A stretch of DNA of 64,000 nucleotides from an uncultured Verrucomicrobiales bacterium. GTDB taxonomy: Bacteria; Verrucomicrobiota; Verrucomicrobiia; Verrucomicrobiales; Akkermansiaceae. The position numbers and the translations under genes were made by a program. Under the pieces are notes generated by a model, which was given only the letters and a program-made list of their open reading frames with translations, was not told where the DNA came from and searched no databases. The stretch is from assembly GCA_905478925.1 (NCBI GenBank), contig CAJQKQ010000044.1, positions 91,984 to 155,983 on the forward strand. Reading direction: 5' to 3'. This document shows positions 34,573 to 44,386 of this stretch, piece by piece (within the stretch, counting starts at the first letter, position 1; every line of letters starts with the position of its first letter).

Positions 34573-35625
34573 ATGTCCACTCACCTCATCCGTATTTCGG
34601 AAGTGTTCTCCGGCCTCGTTCCGGAGATCCTCGGTATTCTCGGTGCGGAGAAGATAAAAAAGCTGGGATCGGAGTATTTCCTTTTCCATACAGAAACCCC
34701 GGAACTGATACGGGATTCGTCCGCCGCACGATTCATCCGCTGGCACATTCCGTTGGAGCACTCGTGGCCGTGCAACCCGGAAAAGATGGAGAACTTCATC
34801 GAGAAAGCCGCACAGACGATTTACTACAAGTTTGAGAGTCGTAACCCGCAGACTCTCCTCGTCGGGCGGCTCGATCCCGGCTCGCCGAAACAATATTACA
34901 AGGCGCTGGCCTCCAATTTTCGTGGTCGCGCACTGCAGGTATTCGAGCTGCCTGAGGGCTTGCCGAAAACCGCCGAACAGCAGGATCCTGCGAAGGAAAC
35001 TCTTTTCTGTCTGGTCGGAAAGGAAGGTCTCTATTGCGGCGTTTCCAGCCCGCTTGAGGCGGGGGGGCTGCATCCCGGTGGGACGAAGTTCATCGCGCAG
35101 AATACGGAGGACACCATCAGCCGCGCCGGGGCGAAGATCGCCGAGGGACTGCACTTCCTCTCCATGCATCGCCGCCTTCCGAAGAAGGGTGCTCACTGGC
35201 TGGAGCTCGGCGCCAGCCCCGGGGGCATGACCTCCGAACTGCTGAAGCGCGAATACGAGGTCTCGGCGATCGATCGCGCGCCGCTCGATCCCCGCCTTGC
35301 GAACCACCGCAACCTCAGCTTCCTGAAAGAGGATGTGGCGGAGTTCGTCCCGCCCCGCAGCATCCGCTACGATGCGATCCTCTCCGACATGAACGGCGAG
35401 CCGCAGCAGGCGATCACACTCGTCACCCGGCTCAAGGATTTCCTCAATCCCGGTGCACTTGTCGTATTCACCCTGAAAACAACCGGTGCAGAAACGATCG
35501 CGGACATCGATGCGCTTGAGAGTGACGTGCTCGCGATTACCGAGCAGAATGGGTTCTCTCTCATCGCCCGCACCCACCTGACCTACAACCGGCAGGAGTT
35601 CACGCTGTTTTTCGAAAAGGCTTGA
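34573..35625 (+). CDS. SAM-dependent methyltransferase, RlmM-like
   Basis: WLELGASPGGMTSELLKREYEVSAIDRAPLDPRL; YDAILSDMNGEPQQA. Confidence 0.65.
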   Translation: MSTHLIRISEVFSGLVPEILGILGAEKIKKLGSEYFLFHTETPELIRDSSAARFIRWHIPLEHSWPCNPEKMENFIEKAAQTIYYKFESRNPQTLLVGRLDPGSPKQYYKALASNFRGRALQVFELPEGLPKTAEQQDPAKETLFCLVGKEGLYCGVSSPLEAGGLHPGGTKFIAQNTEDTISRAGAKIAEGLHFLSMHRRLPKKGAHWLELGASPGGMTSELLKREYEVSAIDRAPLDPRLANHRNLSFLKEDVAEFVPPRSIRYDAILSDMNGEPQQAITLVTRLKDFLNPGALVVFTLKTTGAETIADIDALESDVLAITEQNGFSLIARTHLTYNRQEFTLFFEKA

Positions 35626-35631
35626 GGCCTC

Positions 35632-35982
35632 TCAGGAAAGCGCTTCCCGCGTTTTCTTGGTCAGCGAGGCGAATACCAGATCGTAGGAGTGCCGGATCAG
35701 CTCTTTGACCAGCCCGGCGGGCAGTGAGCCGTCGAGTATGAGGGTGTTCCAGTGCTTCTTGTTCATGTGGTAGCCGGGGATGATGGTCTCGTGCTCTTCC
35801 CGGAGTTCCACGGCGCGGTCGGGATCACACTTCAGGTTCAGCCGAACCGGCTCATCCTCTGGCGAGTAGATCGCAAAAACCTTCGCGCCGACCTTTTCGA
35901 TAAAATTCTCCGGGCCGAAGGGCGTGCACTCCGCGACGTGGGGGAGGGACAGCAGGAGATCGCTGAGGGTTGACGGCGACAT
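35632..35982 (-). CDS. MmcQ/YjbR family protein
   Basis: LPHVAECTPFGPENFIEKVGAKVFAIYSPEDEPVRLNLKCDPDRAVELREEHETIIPGYHMNKKHWNTLILDG. Confidence 0.85.
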   Translation of the reverse strand: MSPSTLSDLLLSLPHVAECTPFGPENFIEKVGAKVFAIYSPEDEPVRLNLKCDPDRAVELREEHETIIPGYHMNKKHWNTLILDGSLPAGLVKELIRHSYDLVFASLTKKTREALS

Positions 35983-36028
35983 ACGGGCATCGTGAGGAAT
36001 ATCCCCGGGCTTGTCACGCAAAGGGATG

Positions 36029-37231
36029 CTACGGCAGGGGGGTGTTGGGTTCCGCCGCGTCCCCGGGGAGTGGGTTGCCCTCGCCGAAGACCAGGAGCTT
36101 TTCGTAGGGCTCGTTGACGAGGAAGGATTCGTCGATGTCGCCTTGCTCGTTTTGGATTTTTTTCAGATCGAGACCGAGGTGCTTGGCAAGGAAAGGGTAG
36201 GCGGCGAGGCGCTTGGACAAACCGTAGTCGTGCTTTTCATCCGGTAAATGGCCGTTCTCTACTTTGCCGGCTGCTTCGTAGAGTCCGTAGATATACTGCA
36301 GGTGGGGGAACTCGACCTTGGGGGTGTTCTGAGTCCAATCGTCGCCGTTGGAGATGACAAGCTGCGGACGGGGGGCGGCCAGTGCGGCGATCTCGGCGTT
36401 GTTGGTCTTGTATTGGTCCGTCCAATGGATGGGCATCGCGCTTTCGCAAACGCAGCCCCCGAAGAAGTGAGCGGATACTTGGCAGACCGGGACGCTGACG
36501 GCCAGGCGGTCGTCGATGGCGGCGAGAATGAAGGTCTGGGTGCCACCGCCGGAGCAGCCCGTCATGCCGATGCGGGTGGGATCGACGTTTTTCATGGCGC
36601 TGAGAAAATCGAGTGAGCGGATGCTGTTCCAAGTCTGTAGGCGCATGATCTCCGGGGTCTTCTTATGATCCCAGCCGGCTTCATTGGAATCGCCGTAGCC
36701 GACCATGTCGTAGAGGAATACGACGGCGCCCATCTTTGCGAGGGCGGAGCAGCGGGCTTGCCGGGAGGGGCGGAAGCGGCCGCCGTGGCCGTGTGGGCAG
36801 AGGATGCCTGCGAGTTTCCCTGAGGATTTGGTCGGCTCGTAAAGACTGCCAGTGACGTAGAATCCGGGGGAGCTCTGGAAAGCGACCTCGCGGACACGGT
36901 AGCCGCCATGCTCCCGCTCGTCGAAGTAACGGGGCTGGAGAGGGGTTTTCTCCGGCAAGGGGTCAAGCCGCAGCCCTTTGAGTATGCCTTGGCGTATGGT
37001 GGCTTTGCGTTTTTCCCAGTCGGCGAGACTGGGGTTTTTCGCCCGGATGGCGGAGAGTTCTTTACTGGCTTCCTCGGGAGTCTGAGCGTGGCCGACACGG
37101 AGAAGGGGAGCGGTTTCGGCGGCGACGAGAAGTCCTGCAAAAAGCGGAATGCAGCCAAGAAAGGTTTTGAGCATTCCCTTGATACGTGTTCTGGGAAGTT
37201 TTCTAGCAAACGATGAGTTATGCCGTATCAA
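36029..37231 (-). CDS. Secreted acetyl xylan esterase / dienelactone-hydrolase-like alpha/beta hydrolase
   Basis: Signal-peptide-like N-terminus; [61 protein letters not shown]. Confidence 0.75.
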   Translation of the reverse strand: MIRHNSSFARKLPRTRIKGMLKTFLGCIPLFAGLLVAAETAPLLRVGHAQTPEEASKELSAIRAKNPSLADWEKRKATIRQGILKGLRLDPLPEKTPLQPRYFDEREHGGYRVREVAFQSSPGFYVTGSLYEPTKSSGKLAGILCPHGHGGRFRPSRQARCSALAKMGAVVFLYDMVGYGDSNEAGWDHKKTPEIMRLQTWNSIRSLDFLSAMKNVDPTRIGMTGCSGGGTQTFILAAIDDRLAVSVPVCQVSAHFFGGCVCESAMPIHWTDQYKTNNAEIAALAAPRPQLVISNGDDWTQNTPKVEFPHLQYIYGLYEAAGKVENGHLPDEKHDYGLSKRLAAYPFLAKHLGLDLKKIQNEQGDIDESFLVNEPYEKLLVFGEGNPLPGDAAEPNTPLP

Positions 37232-37269
37232 AAATACCAGTTTGACGGGAAAACGGTAATACTGTCTCC

Positions 37270-37430
37270 ATGAAAACGACCATCGACCTGGCCGACCTCC
37301 TGTTCAGGAAAGTGAAGGCGACTGCGGCTGCGGAGTTTCGCTCAAATCGTTTATCACCAAGGCGTTGGAGCATCGGCTGAACACCGGCTCCAGGCCGCTG
37401 GCGGCAATTATACTGAGGGACTCTTGGTAT
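37270..37430 (+). pseudogene. VapB-type RHH antitoxin remnant, frameshifted
   Basis: [20 protein letters not shown] in one frame continues as GVSLKSFITKALEHRLNTGS in another. Confidence 0.7.
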
Positions 37431-37551
37431 AAGTCGCAAACAGAACCAATGTGTCGGGCAGTTTTTTGGCGGCCTTTTCGAAGGCGACCAGGGTTTGGCC
37501 TTCGCCGTTGGCTGCTCCGTGGATGAGGCGGTCGATGAAGTCGGGTTTCAT
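37408..37551 (-). CDS. Small ORF of unknown function (47 aa)
   Basis: MKPDFIDRLIHGAANGEGQTLVAFEKAAKKLPDTLVLFATYTKSPSV from manual translation; below track length. Confidence 0.3.
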   Translation of the reverse strand: MKPDFIDRLIHGAANGEGQTLVAFEKAAKKLPDTLVLFATYTKSPSV

Positions 37552-37666
37552 CTGGGAAGGGTTAGGAAGATCGAATACAAGCCGGGCGGAGGGCGTGATG
37601 GTAATCGTGCCTTTCTCGTCCCATGCTCGACGAGGATGGGGACGCCGTGGGGCAATGTAAGGCGTT

Positions 37667-37981
37667 TCAAAGTAGCTGGAAGCCTGCGAGTTTCGCGGCT
37701 TTGCGATCCAAGGTATGGGTGGGGGAGATGGAGCGGGATTCGTTCCGGGCGAGGATGAGGCAGTCGGAGAAATCGGCGGTGGATCCTAGGAAAAGATCGA
37801 TGGCTTTTCCCGCGATGGCGTGATCTTCCACACAGATGGAAGCGGTATGGAGGAGCTGGTGGAGAAAGGCTCCCACATCCGGGCGTAAATATCCGTAGCG
37901 TCGGGTAAGAATCCAGGCCAGTTCTGTGAGAACGACAATGCTGACCCATGCGGGATGCGCTGACGAGAAATTCCCACGCAT
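37667..37981 (-). pseudogene. PIN-domain (VapC-like) toxin lacking its N-terminal catalytic segment
   Basis: MRGNFSSAHPAWVSIVVLTELAWILTRRYGY...STADFSDCLILARNES; the usual DTNVLVR start is missing. Confidence 0.65.
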
Positions 37982-38183
37982 CAGCTTTTCGACTTTTCTA
38001 AGCTGAGCCTCATCGTCATGAGATATTCTAAAGATCCCTTTGCGACGGGAACGACTTTGATGGCTCCTCCCTCGATCTGAAAATCAAGCATGTCCCCGGT
38101 TTGGAGATTGAGCTGTTGCCTGATTTTCGCGGAGACGCACCTTCTCCTTATTCTTCTGCAATCTGCCCACCACTTTCAGTTAC
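37981..38183 (-). pseudogene. AbrB-family antitoxin remnant, frameshifted
   Basis: Manual frames: VTESGGQI... then KIRQQLNLQTGDMLDFQIEGGAIKVVPVAKGSLEYLMTMRLSLEKSKS*; stop overlaps the PIN start (TGATG). Confidence 0.6.
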
Positions 38184-38190
38184 ACCCGCT

Positions 38191-38208
38191 CGCGTTCTAG
38201 AGAACGCG
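38191..38208. repeat. Palindrome 3' of polA (possible terminator / GCG-hairpin repeat family member)
   Basis: CGCGTTCT-AG-AGAACGCG followed by GCTCC, 10 nt past the polA stop. Confidence 0.45.
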
Positions 38209-38217
38209 GCTCCGGTT

Positions 38218-40998
38218 TCAATGCGCCGCCAGCCAGTTTTGCCCGGTGCCTTTTTCCACGAGAATCGGCACGTCGTGTGGCAGCGGCAGGGCGGATTCCA
38301 TGATGTGGAGGATTTTGGGGACGAGTTCGGCTTCCTCGTCGGGGTGGAGGTCGAAGACGAGTTCATCGTGGACCTGGAGGAGCATTTTGGTCTGGTAGGG
38401 CTTTTTGCGGAGCAGCTCGTCGATGCGGATCATGGCGATCTTGATCATGTCGGCGGAGGTGCCTTGGATGGGCATGTTGATGGCGGCGCGCTCGGCGTTC
38501 TGGCGGAGGCCGGCGTTTCCTGTGCTCAGGTCGGGGTAGTGGCGGCGGCGACCGGCGAGGGTCTCGGCGTAGCCTTTATCACGGGCGACGGCGACGGTGC
38601 GATCCATGTATTCCTTGATGGCGGGATACTCGCGGAAGTAGGCGTCGATAATTTCGGCGGCTTCGCCGCGGGGGATGGCGAGGCGCTGGGAGAGGCCGAA
38701 GGCGGAGATGCCGTAGATGATGCCGAAGTTGACCATTTTCGCGCCGGAGCGCACCCCGCGGGTGACTTCCTCGGGGGTGACTCCGTGGACTTTCGCGGCG
38801 GTGATGGTGTGGATGTCCGCACCGTCCTGGAAGGCGGAGATCATGGTGGGATCGCAGGCGAGGGAGGCCATCACGCGGAGCTCGATCTGGGAGTAGTCGC
38901 AGGCCAGCAGGGTGCAGCCGTCGCGCGGGACGAAGGCTTGGCGGATTTTTCTGCCGGCTTCTGAGCGGACGGGGATGTTTTGGAGGTTGGGATCGGAGGA
39001 GGCGAGGCGGCCGGTGGCGGCGAGGAGCTGGTGGTAATGGGTGTGGATGCGGCCGGTCTCCGGGGCGATGTGGTTGGGGAGGGCGTCGAGGTAGGTGGAC
39101 TTGAGTTTGGATGCCTCGCGGTAGGTGAGGATTTCCTCGATGATGGGGTGAATACCGAGCAGGGTGGAGAGGGTTTGCTCGTCGGTTTTGTACTGGCCGG
39201 TTTTGGTTTTCTTGGGCTTATCCAAGAGCTTGAGGTGATCGAAGAGGATCTGGCCGAGCTGTTTCGGGGAGGCGATGTTGAACGGGGTGCCGGCGTGGGC
39301 TTGGATCGATTTCGCGAGCTGGTCTATGGTCTGCTGGAGGTCGACGGCTATGGTTTGGAGGGCTTCCAGATCGATGGCGATTCCCTCCATTTCCATGCGG
39401 ACGAGGACGGGGAGGAGGGGCGCTTCGATTTCGAAATAGACTTTTTCCTGGCCACTTTCCTTGAGGAGAGGCCGGAGTTTCTCGGCGAGCTGGTAGGTGA
39501 CGTCGGCGTCCTCGGCGGCGTATTCGGCTAGGATTTCCAAGGGGATGGAGGCGATATCTAGATCTTTGGACTTTTTGGATTTTTTCTCGGCGTGGGCGAA
39601 GAGGTCGTCTTGGGCGGAATCGTCTTCGGGTGCGGTGGCGATGTCGGCGAGCTTGACCGTGGAATAGCCGAGGAGGATTTCCGAAAGGTAGTCCATGCTG
39701 TGGCGGCGCTCGGGGGCGACCAGGGCATCGGCGAGCATGGTGTCGAAGAACGGGCCGGCGACGTGGATGTTGTGAGAGTGGAGGACGGAGAGGTCGTATT
39801 TCAGGTTGTGCCCGATCTTCTCCGAAGATGCGGAGAGCAAAGAGCGGAGAGGTTGGAGAAGATCCTCTGTGTATGGGAGATACCAGCCTTCGTGGGCTTT
39901 CCAGGAGAAGGCGATTCCGAGGAGTTTTGCGGAGTGGCGGTTCAGGGAGGTGGTCTCGATGTCGAAGCAGAAGGATTTCTGGGCGGCTAGTTCGGTGAAG
40001 AGGGATTTCTGGAGATCCGGGGTGTTGGCTAGGGTGTATTTGTGCGGGACGTCGGCGATGGTTTTGAAGGTGTCGAAGAGGGTTGGGGTTTCTCCGGTTG
40101 TTGGCTGCGGACTAAAGTCCGCGTTCCGTTCTTCGCCGAAGAGGCGCTTGGTGAGGGAGCGGAATTCGAAGTCGATGAAGAGCTGTTTGATGGCTTCGTC
40201 GTCGCGCTGGGAGACGAGCAGCTCTTCCCATGTGACTTCGATTGGGCAGTCGAGGATGATGGTGGCGAGGTCTTTGGAGAGAAGTGCTTGGTCGACGTTG
40301 GCCTCGACGTTTTCCTTCTGCTTGCCTTTGAGCTTGGCGGTGTTTTTCAGGAGGTTTTCGGTGGAGCCGTATTCCTTGATGAGTTTCTGGGCGGTCTTGG
40401 GGCCGATGCCGGGGACGCCGGGGATGTTGTCGGAGGCGTCGCCCATGAGGCCGAGGAGATCGATGATCTGGTGTGGCTCGGAGACGCCCCAGATGCTTTC
40501 GAGCTGCTCCATGCCGATGATTTCGTATTCGCTGCCTTTGCGGCCAGGTTTCCACATGTAGGTGGTGGGGGAAATGAGCTGCGCGAAATCCTTGTCGGGG
40601 GTGACCATGTAGGACTCGAAGCCGTCGGGCTCGGCGCGTTTCACCAAGGTTCCGATGAGGTCGTCGGCCTCGAAGCCGTCGATTTCGAGAACGGGAATGG
40701 CGAAGGCGCGGCAGAGGGCTTTGACGTGGGGGATGGAGGCGGCGAGCTCCTCGGGCATTTCGTCGCGCTGTGCCTTGTAGGCGGGGTATTTGATGTGGCG
40801 CGGGGTCGGCGCGGAGGTGTCGAAGGCAACACCGAGGTGGGTGGGTTTTTCCTTTTCCAGGATGGAGAGCAGGGTGTTGATAAAACCGTAGAGGGCGGAG
40901 GTGTTGACGCCTTTGGAGTTTCTGATCGGGTTGTTGATGAGGGCAAAGTGAGCCCGGTAGATCAGGGCCATGCCGTCGAGCAGGAAAAGGCGTTTCAT
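38218..40998 (-). CDS. polA: DNA polymerase I
   Basis: 926 aa; 5' nuclease N-terminus, 3'-5' exo (FCFDIETTSLN), DYSQIELRVMASLACD, QVHDELVFD. Confidence 0.97.
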   Translation of the reverse strand: MKRLFLLDGMALIYRAHFALINNPIRNSKGVNTSALYGFINTLLSILEKEKPTHLGVAFDTSAPTPRHIKYPAYKAQRDEMPEELAASIPHVKALCRAFAIPVLEIDGFEADDLIGTLVKRAEPDGFESYMVTPDKDFAQLISPTTYMWKPGRKGSEYEIIGMEQLESIWGVSEPHQIIDLLGLMGDASDNIPGVPGIGPKTAQKLIKEYGSTENLLKNTAKLKGKQKENVEANVDQALLSKDLATIILDCPIEVTWEELLVSQRDDEAIKQLFIDFEFRSLTKRLFGEERNADFSPQPTTGETPTLFDTFKTIADVPHKYTLANTPDLQKSLFTELAAQKSFCFDIETTSLNRHSAKLLGIAFSWKAHEGWYLPYTEDLLQPLRSLLSASSEKIGHNLKYDLSVLHSHNIHVAGPFFDTMLADALVAPERRHSMDYLSEILLGYSTVKLADIATAPEDDSAQDDLFAHAEKKSKKSKDLDIASIPLEILAEYAAEDADVTYQLAEKLRPLLKESGQEKVYFEIEAPLLPVLVRMEMEGIAIDLEALQTIAVDLQQTIDQLAKSIQAHAGTPFNIASPKQLGQILFDHLKLLDKPKKTKTGQYKTDEQTLSTLLGIHPIIEEILTYREASKLKSTYLDALPNHIAPETGRIHTHYHQLLAATGRLASSDPNLQNIPVRSEAGRKIRQAFVPRDGCTLLACDYSQIELRVMASLACDPTMISAFQDGADIHTITAAKVHGVTPEEVTRGVRSGAKMVNFGIIYGISAFGLSQRLAIPRGEAAEIIDAYFREYPAIKEYMDRTVAVARDKGYAETLAGRRRHYPDLSTGNAGLRQNAERAAINMPIQGTSADMIKIAMIRIDELLRKKPYQTKMLLQVHDELVFDLHPDEEAELVPKILHIMESALPLPHDVPILVEKGTGQNWLAAH
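40107..40127 (+). repeat. GCGG-hairpin-CCGCGnTCC repeat inside polA
   Basis: GCGGACTAAAGTCCGCGTTCC; same design as the repeats at 54296-54317 and 55143-55164. Confidence 0.55.
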
Positions 40999-41153
40999 GG
41001 GGAAACTCTAAATTTTAAACTCTAAACTCCAATGAAGAATTGCCGGGATTGACCACTTCTTCTTCTGGGGGATTTCAGCTTGAATTCGGGTGTATCACCG
41101 GCATGTTGAATTGATAGATTCGAGGGGGTTGTTAAGTATCCCTTCACTCCTGC

Positions 41154-44100
41154 ATGCTGCCTATGAAATATCGTTTTTTTCAAATGCTACCGCTCTGCGC
41201 AATGCTTTCCGGGTGTGGTAAAGACCCGATCGTGTTTGAGTTTCTTGCTGAGGAAGCTCCTGCGGGAAAAACGATGGTTCTGCCGAAGGAGGTTTCTTTC
41301 AATGAGCACATTCAGCCCATCCTCTCCGAATACTGCTACCAATGCCACGGCCCGGATGCGGAGGCGAGGGAGCCTGAAAAGGAGCCGCTGAGGCTCGATA
41401 TCGAGGAGGATACCTTCAAGGTTCGCGATTTCGGCGCTCCGGTGATCGTGAAGGGCAAGCCGGAGGAATCCGTGCTGATGGAACTGATTCGCTCCGCTGA
41501 CAAGGACGAGGTGATGCCACCGCCGGAGAGCCATAAAACGATGGGTGCGCGCGAAATCGCCCTGCTGGAGAGATGGATAGCCCAGGGTGCGGAGTATGAG
41601 GGTCATTGGTCCTACGAGCCCGTTGTGAAGGCAAGCCCTCTTGCCAACGATTGGTCGGACAAGCCGATCGACGGCTTCGTTTTCGAGAAGCTTGCGGAAG
41701 CCGGCCTCAAGCCGAACCCGTCGGAGGATACGAGGAGATTCCACCGCAAATTGTCCTTCGACCTGACTGGCCTGCCGCCGGAGCCTGCGGATACCGATGC
41801 TTTCGTGGCAGCATACGAAAAGGACGCGGACGCGGCGGTTTCCGCGGAGGCGGACAAGATGCTCTCGACGACAGCCAACGCGGAGCACTTCGCCCGGCAT
41901 TGGCTTGATGCGGTCCGCTATGCGGATACCCACGGCATCCATATCGACAACTACCGCGCGATCTGGCCGTATCGCGATTGGGTGATCAGCGCTTTCAGTG
42001 AGAACATGCCGTGGGACAAATTCACCACCGAGCAAATCGCCGGCGATCTGCTGCCCGAGCCGACGCTTGACCAGAAAGTGGCCACCGGTTTCCTCCGCTG
42101 CCTAGCGACCACCGGCGAGGGCGGGGCGATTCCCGAGGAATACGATGCCATCTATGCGACCGATCGGGTGGACACCATGGGCGCGATTTGGCTCGGCCTG
42201 ACGGCGAGCTGCGCTTCCTGCCATGATCACAAGTTCGATCCGTTTTCCACCAAGGAATTCTACCAGCTTACCGCGTTTTTCCGGAACAACACGATGAGCG
42301 CGCTGGATCGGAACAACGCGAATCACCCACCGTCGATCTTTGCAGCTCTTCCGGAGGACCGGGACGCTTTGGTTGCCATTCAGGAAAAGATAGCTGGAGT
42401 TGATAAGCGCATCGCCGAGAGGAAAATCGCGGCGCAGGGAGATTACGAGAAGTGGCTGGCAGGTTATTCGGACTCCGCTCCCAAAGAGTCCGATCCCACG
42501 CTTTCGGTTCATCTACCCTTGGTCGCAGCGAAAGGCAATCTCACCGGTACCATCGACGGGGAGGCTCGCGAATGGCCGGTTTCCCCGGAGCGTATCGACG
42601 GCCCTCTCGGCAAGGCGGTGGTCGTTTCCGGCAGCGAGATCGTTCTCGGTGACGTCGGTAATTTTTCACGCGAGGATCAGGTCAGTTATGGCGGATTCAT
42701 CTGGTATACGAAGAATTCGACAGGCGCAGTGATCTCAAAAATGGATGTGTCGAACCGCTACCGTGGCTGGGACATCTGGTTGGATAAGGGCAAGCCCGGA
42801 GCTCACATCATCGATTCCTGGGACAAGTCAGCTAACAAACTGATCGTCCCCGAGAGGCTGGAACCAGGCAAGTGGCAACACGTAATGGTGGTGTTTGATG
42901 GCACGAAAACCTCCGACCAGGCGATGGTGGTATATGTCGATGGCAAGCCCGCGGGCACATTGCCCGTTCCGAACTCGGTCGGCGCCAGCATCGAGACGAC
43001 ATCCCCCCTGATACTTGGATCGCGGGGTGGAGGTGACTCGAAGGTGAGTGGGAAAGTGGCTCTTCAGGATTTCCGTTTCTACCGCCGAGTCCTCAGCGAC
43101 GGGGAGATTGCCCACCTAGCAAACCAGCAGATGATCGAGCACTGGGCGGCCATTCCGAAAGCCAAGCGCACCGCTGAGCAAAACAAGGCACTGTTCGAGC
43201 ATTTCATCACAACAGTCGACCAGCCTGGGGTAGCTTTGTTCAAAGAGCTCGCCAAGATGAAGGCCGAGGAGAAGGCGTTGCGCGACCGTGGCTCGATGAC
43301 CTTGGTGTATGAGGAGAAAAAGGACAGCGAGCCCTTCGCTCACGTCCTGATCCGCGGTGCCTACACCTCCAAGGGCGACAAGGTTTTCCCGGATACCCCG
43401 GCCATGCTCCCGGCCATGCCGGAGGGTGCACCGAAGGACAGGAACGGCCTCGCGCAGTGGCTCAACGATCCGAAAAATCCGCTGCCTGCGAGAGTCACCA
43501 TGAACCGCTTGTGGTCGTACATGTTCGGCACCGGCATCGTCGAGACCAACGGCGACTTTGGGATTATGGGCGCACGCCCGACTCATCCCAAACTCCTCGA
43601 TTGGCTGGCCTCGGAATTCATCGCCAGCGGCTGGGACTACCGCCACATGGCCAAGACGATCGTCACCTCCGCCGCTTACCGGCAGGCAGGTATAATTTCT
43701 CCAGAGAAGCTTGAGAAGGATCCCGGCAACCGCCTGATTTCGCGTGGGTCGAGGACGCGCCTCGATGCGGAGCAGATCCGAGACCTCGCCCTGGAAAGCG
43801 CCGGGTTGCTTTCGGAAAAAGTCGGTGGCCCGCCGGTGAAGCCCTACCAGCCGGAAGGGATCTGGGAGGCGGTCGCCATGCGGCAGTCGAACACCAAGAA
43901 CTACAAGCGTGACACCGGCGATTCGCTCTACCGGAGATCCCTCTACACTTTCTGGAAACGCACCGCCGCACCGCCGACGATGGAGATTCTCAACGCTCCG
44001 ACAAGGGAGACATTTTGTGTTGGTAGGGAAACGACCAACACCCCTTTACAGGCGTTAGCGATGATGAACGATCCGCAGTTCGTTGAGGCGACCCGGGTGC

Positions 44101-44381
44101 TCGCCACCAAGGCGGTCAAGGAAGCCGAGGGCTTTGACGCGCGGCTGGATCTGATCACGCTTAGACTTCTCGGGCGCAAATTGGATGAAGATGAAAGATC
44201 CTATGTGAAGACCACCTTCGACGAGGCGATCGCGCATTACACGGAGAAACCTGAACAGGCTCGCAAGGCGATCGCCGTCGGCGAGTTGAAGCCAGACGAA
44301 GAGGCTCCGGCCGTGGAACTGGCCGCTTGGGCCTTGGTTGCCGGACAGCTGTTTAACCTCGACGAAACAATCACCAGATAA
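41154..44381 (+). CDS. DUF1549/DUF1553 (PSCyt1/PSD1) protein with LamG-like insert
   Basis: CYQCHGPDAEAREPEKEPLRLD; LSFDLTGLPPEPADTDAF; LPARVTMNRLWSYMFGTGIVETNGDFG; RETTNTPLQALAMMNDPQFVEA. Confidence 0.92.
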   Translation: MLPMKYRFFQMLPLCAMLSGCGKDPIVFEFLAEEAPAGKTMVLPKEVSFNEHIQPILSEYCYQCHGPDAEAREPEKEPLRLDIEEDTFKVRDFGAPVIVKGKPEESVLMELIRSADKDEVMPPPESHKTMGAREIALLERWIAQGAEYEGHWSYEPVVKASPLANDWSDKPIDGFVFEKLAEAGLKPNPSEDTRRFHRKLSFDLTGLPPEPADTDAFVAAYEKDADAAVSAEADKMLSTTANAEHFARHWLDAVRYADTHGIHIDNYRAIWPYRDWVISAFSENMPWDKFTTEQIAGDLLPEPTLDQKVATGFLRCLATTGEGGAIPEEYDAIYATDRVDTMGAIWLGLTASCASCHDHKFDPFSTKEFYQLTAFFRNNTMSALDRNNANHPPSIFAALPEDRDALVAIQEKIAGVDKRIAERKIAAQGDYEKWLAGYSDSAPKESDPTLSVHLPLVAAKGNLTGTIDGEAREWPVSPERIDGPLGKAVVVSGSEIVLGDVGNFSREDQVSYGGFIWYTKNSTGAVISKMDVSNRYRGWDIWLDKGKPGAHIIDSWDKSANKLIVPERLEPGKWQHVMVVFDGTKTSDQAMVVYVDGKPAGTLPVPNSVGASIETTSPLILGSRGGGDSKVSGKVALQDFRFYRRVLSDGEIAHLANQQMIEHWAAIPKAKRTAEQNKALFEHFITTVDQPGVALFKELAKMKAEEKALRDRGSMTLVYEEKKDSEPFAHVLIRGAYTSKGDKVFPDTPAMLPAMPEGAPKDRNGLAQWLNDPKNPLPARVTMNRLWSYMFGTGIVETNGDFGIMGARPTHPKLLDWLASEFIASGWDYRHMAKTIVTSAAYRQAGIISPEKLEKDPGNRLISRGSRTRLDAEQIRDLALESAGLLSEKVGGPPVKPYQPEGIWEAVAMRQSNTKNYKRDTGDSLYRRSLYTFWKRTAAPPTMEILNAPTRETFCVGRETTNTPLQALAMMNDPQFVEATRVLATKAVKEAEGFDARLDLITLRLLGRKLDEDERSYVKTTFDEAIAHYTEKPEQARKAIAVGELKPDEEAPAVELAAWALVAGQLFNLDETITR

Positions 44382-44386
44382 CCGTT

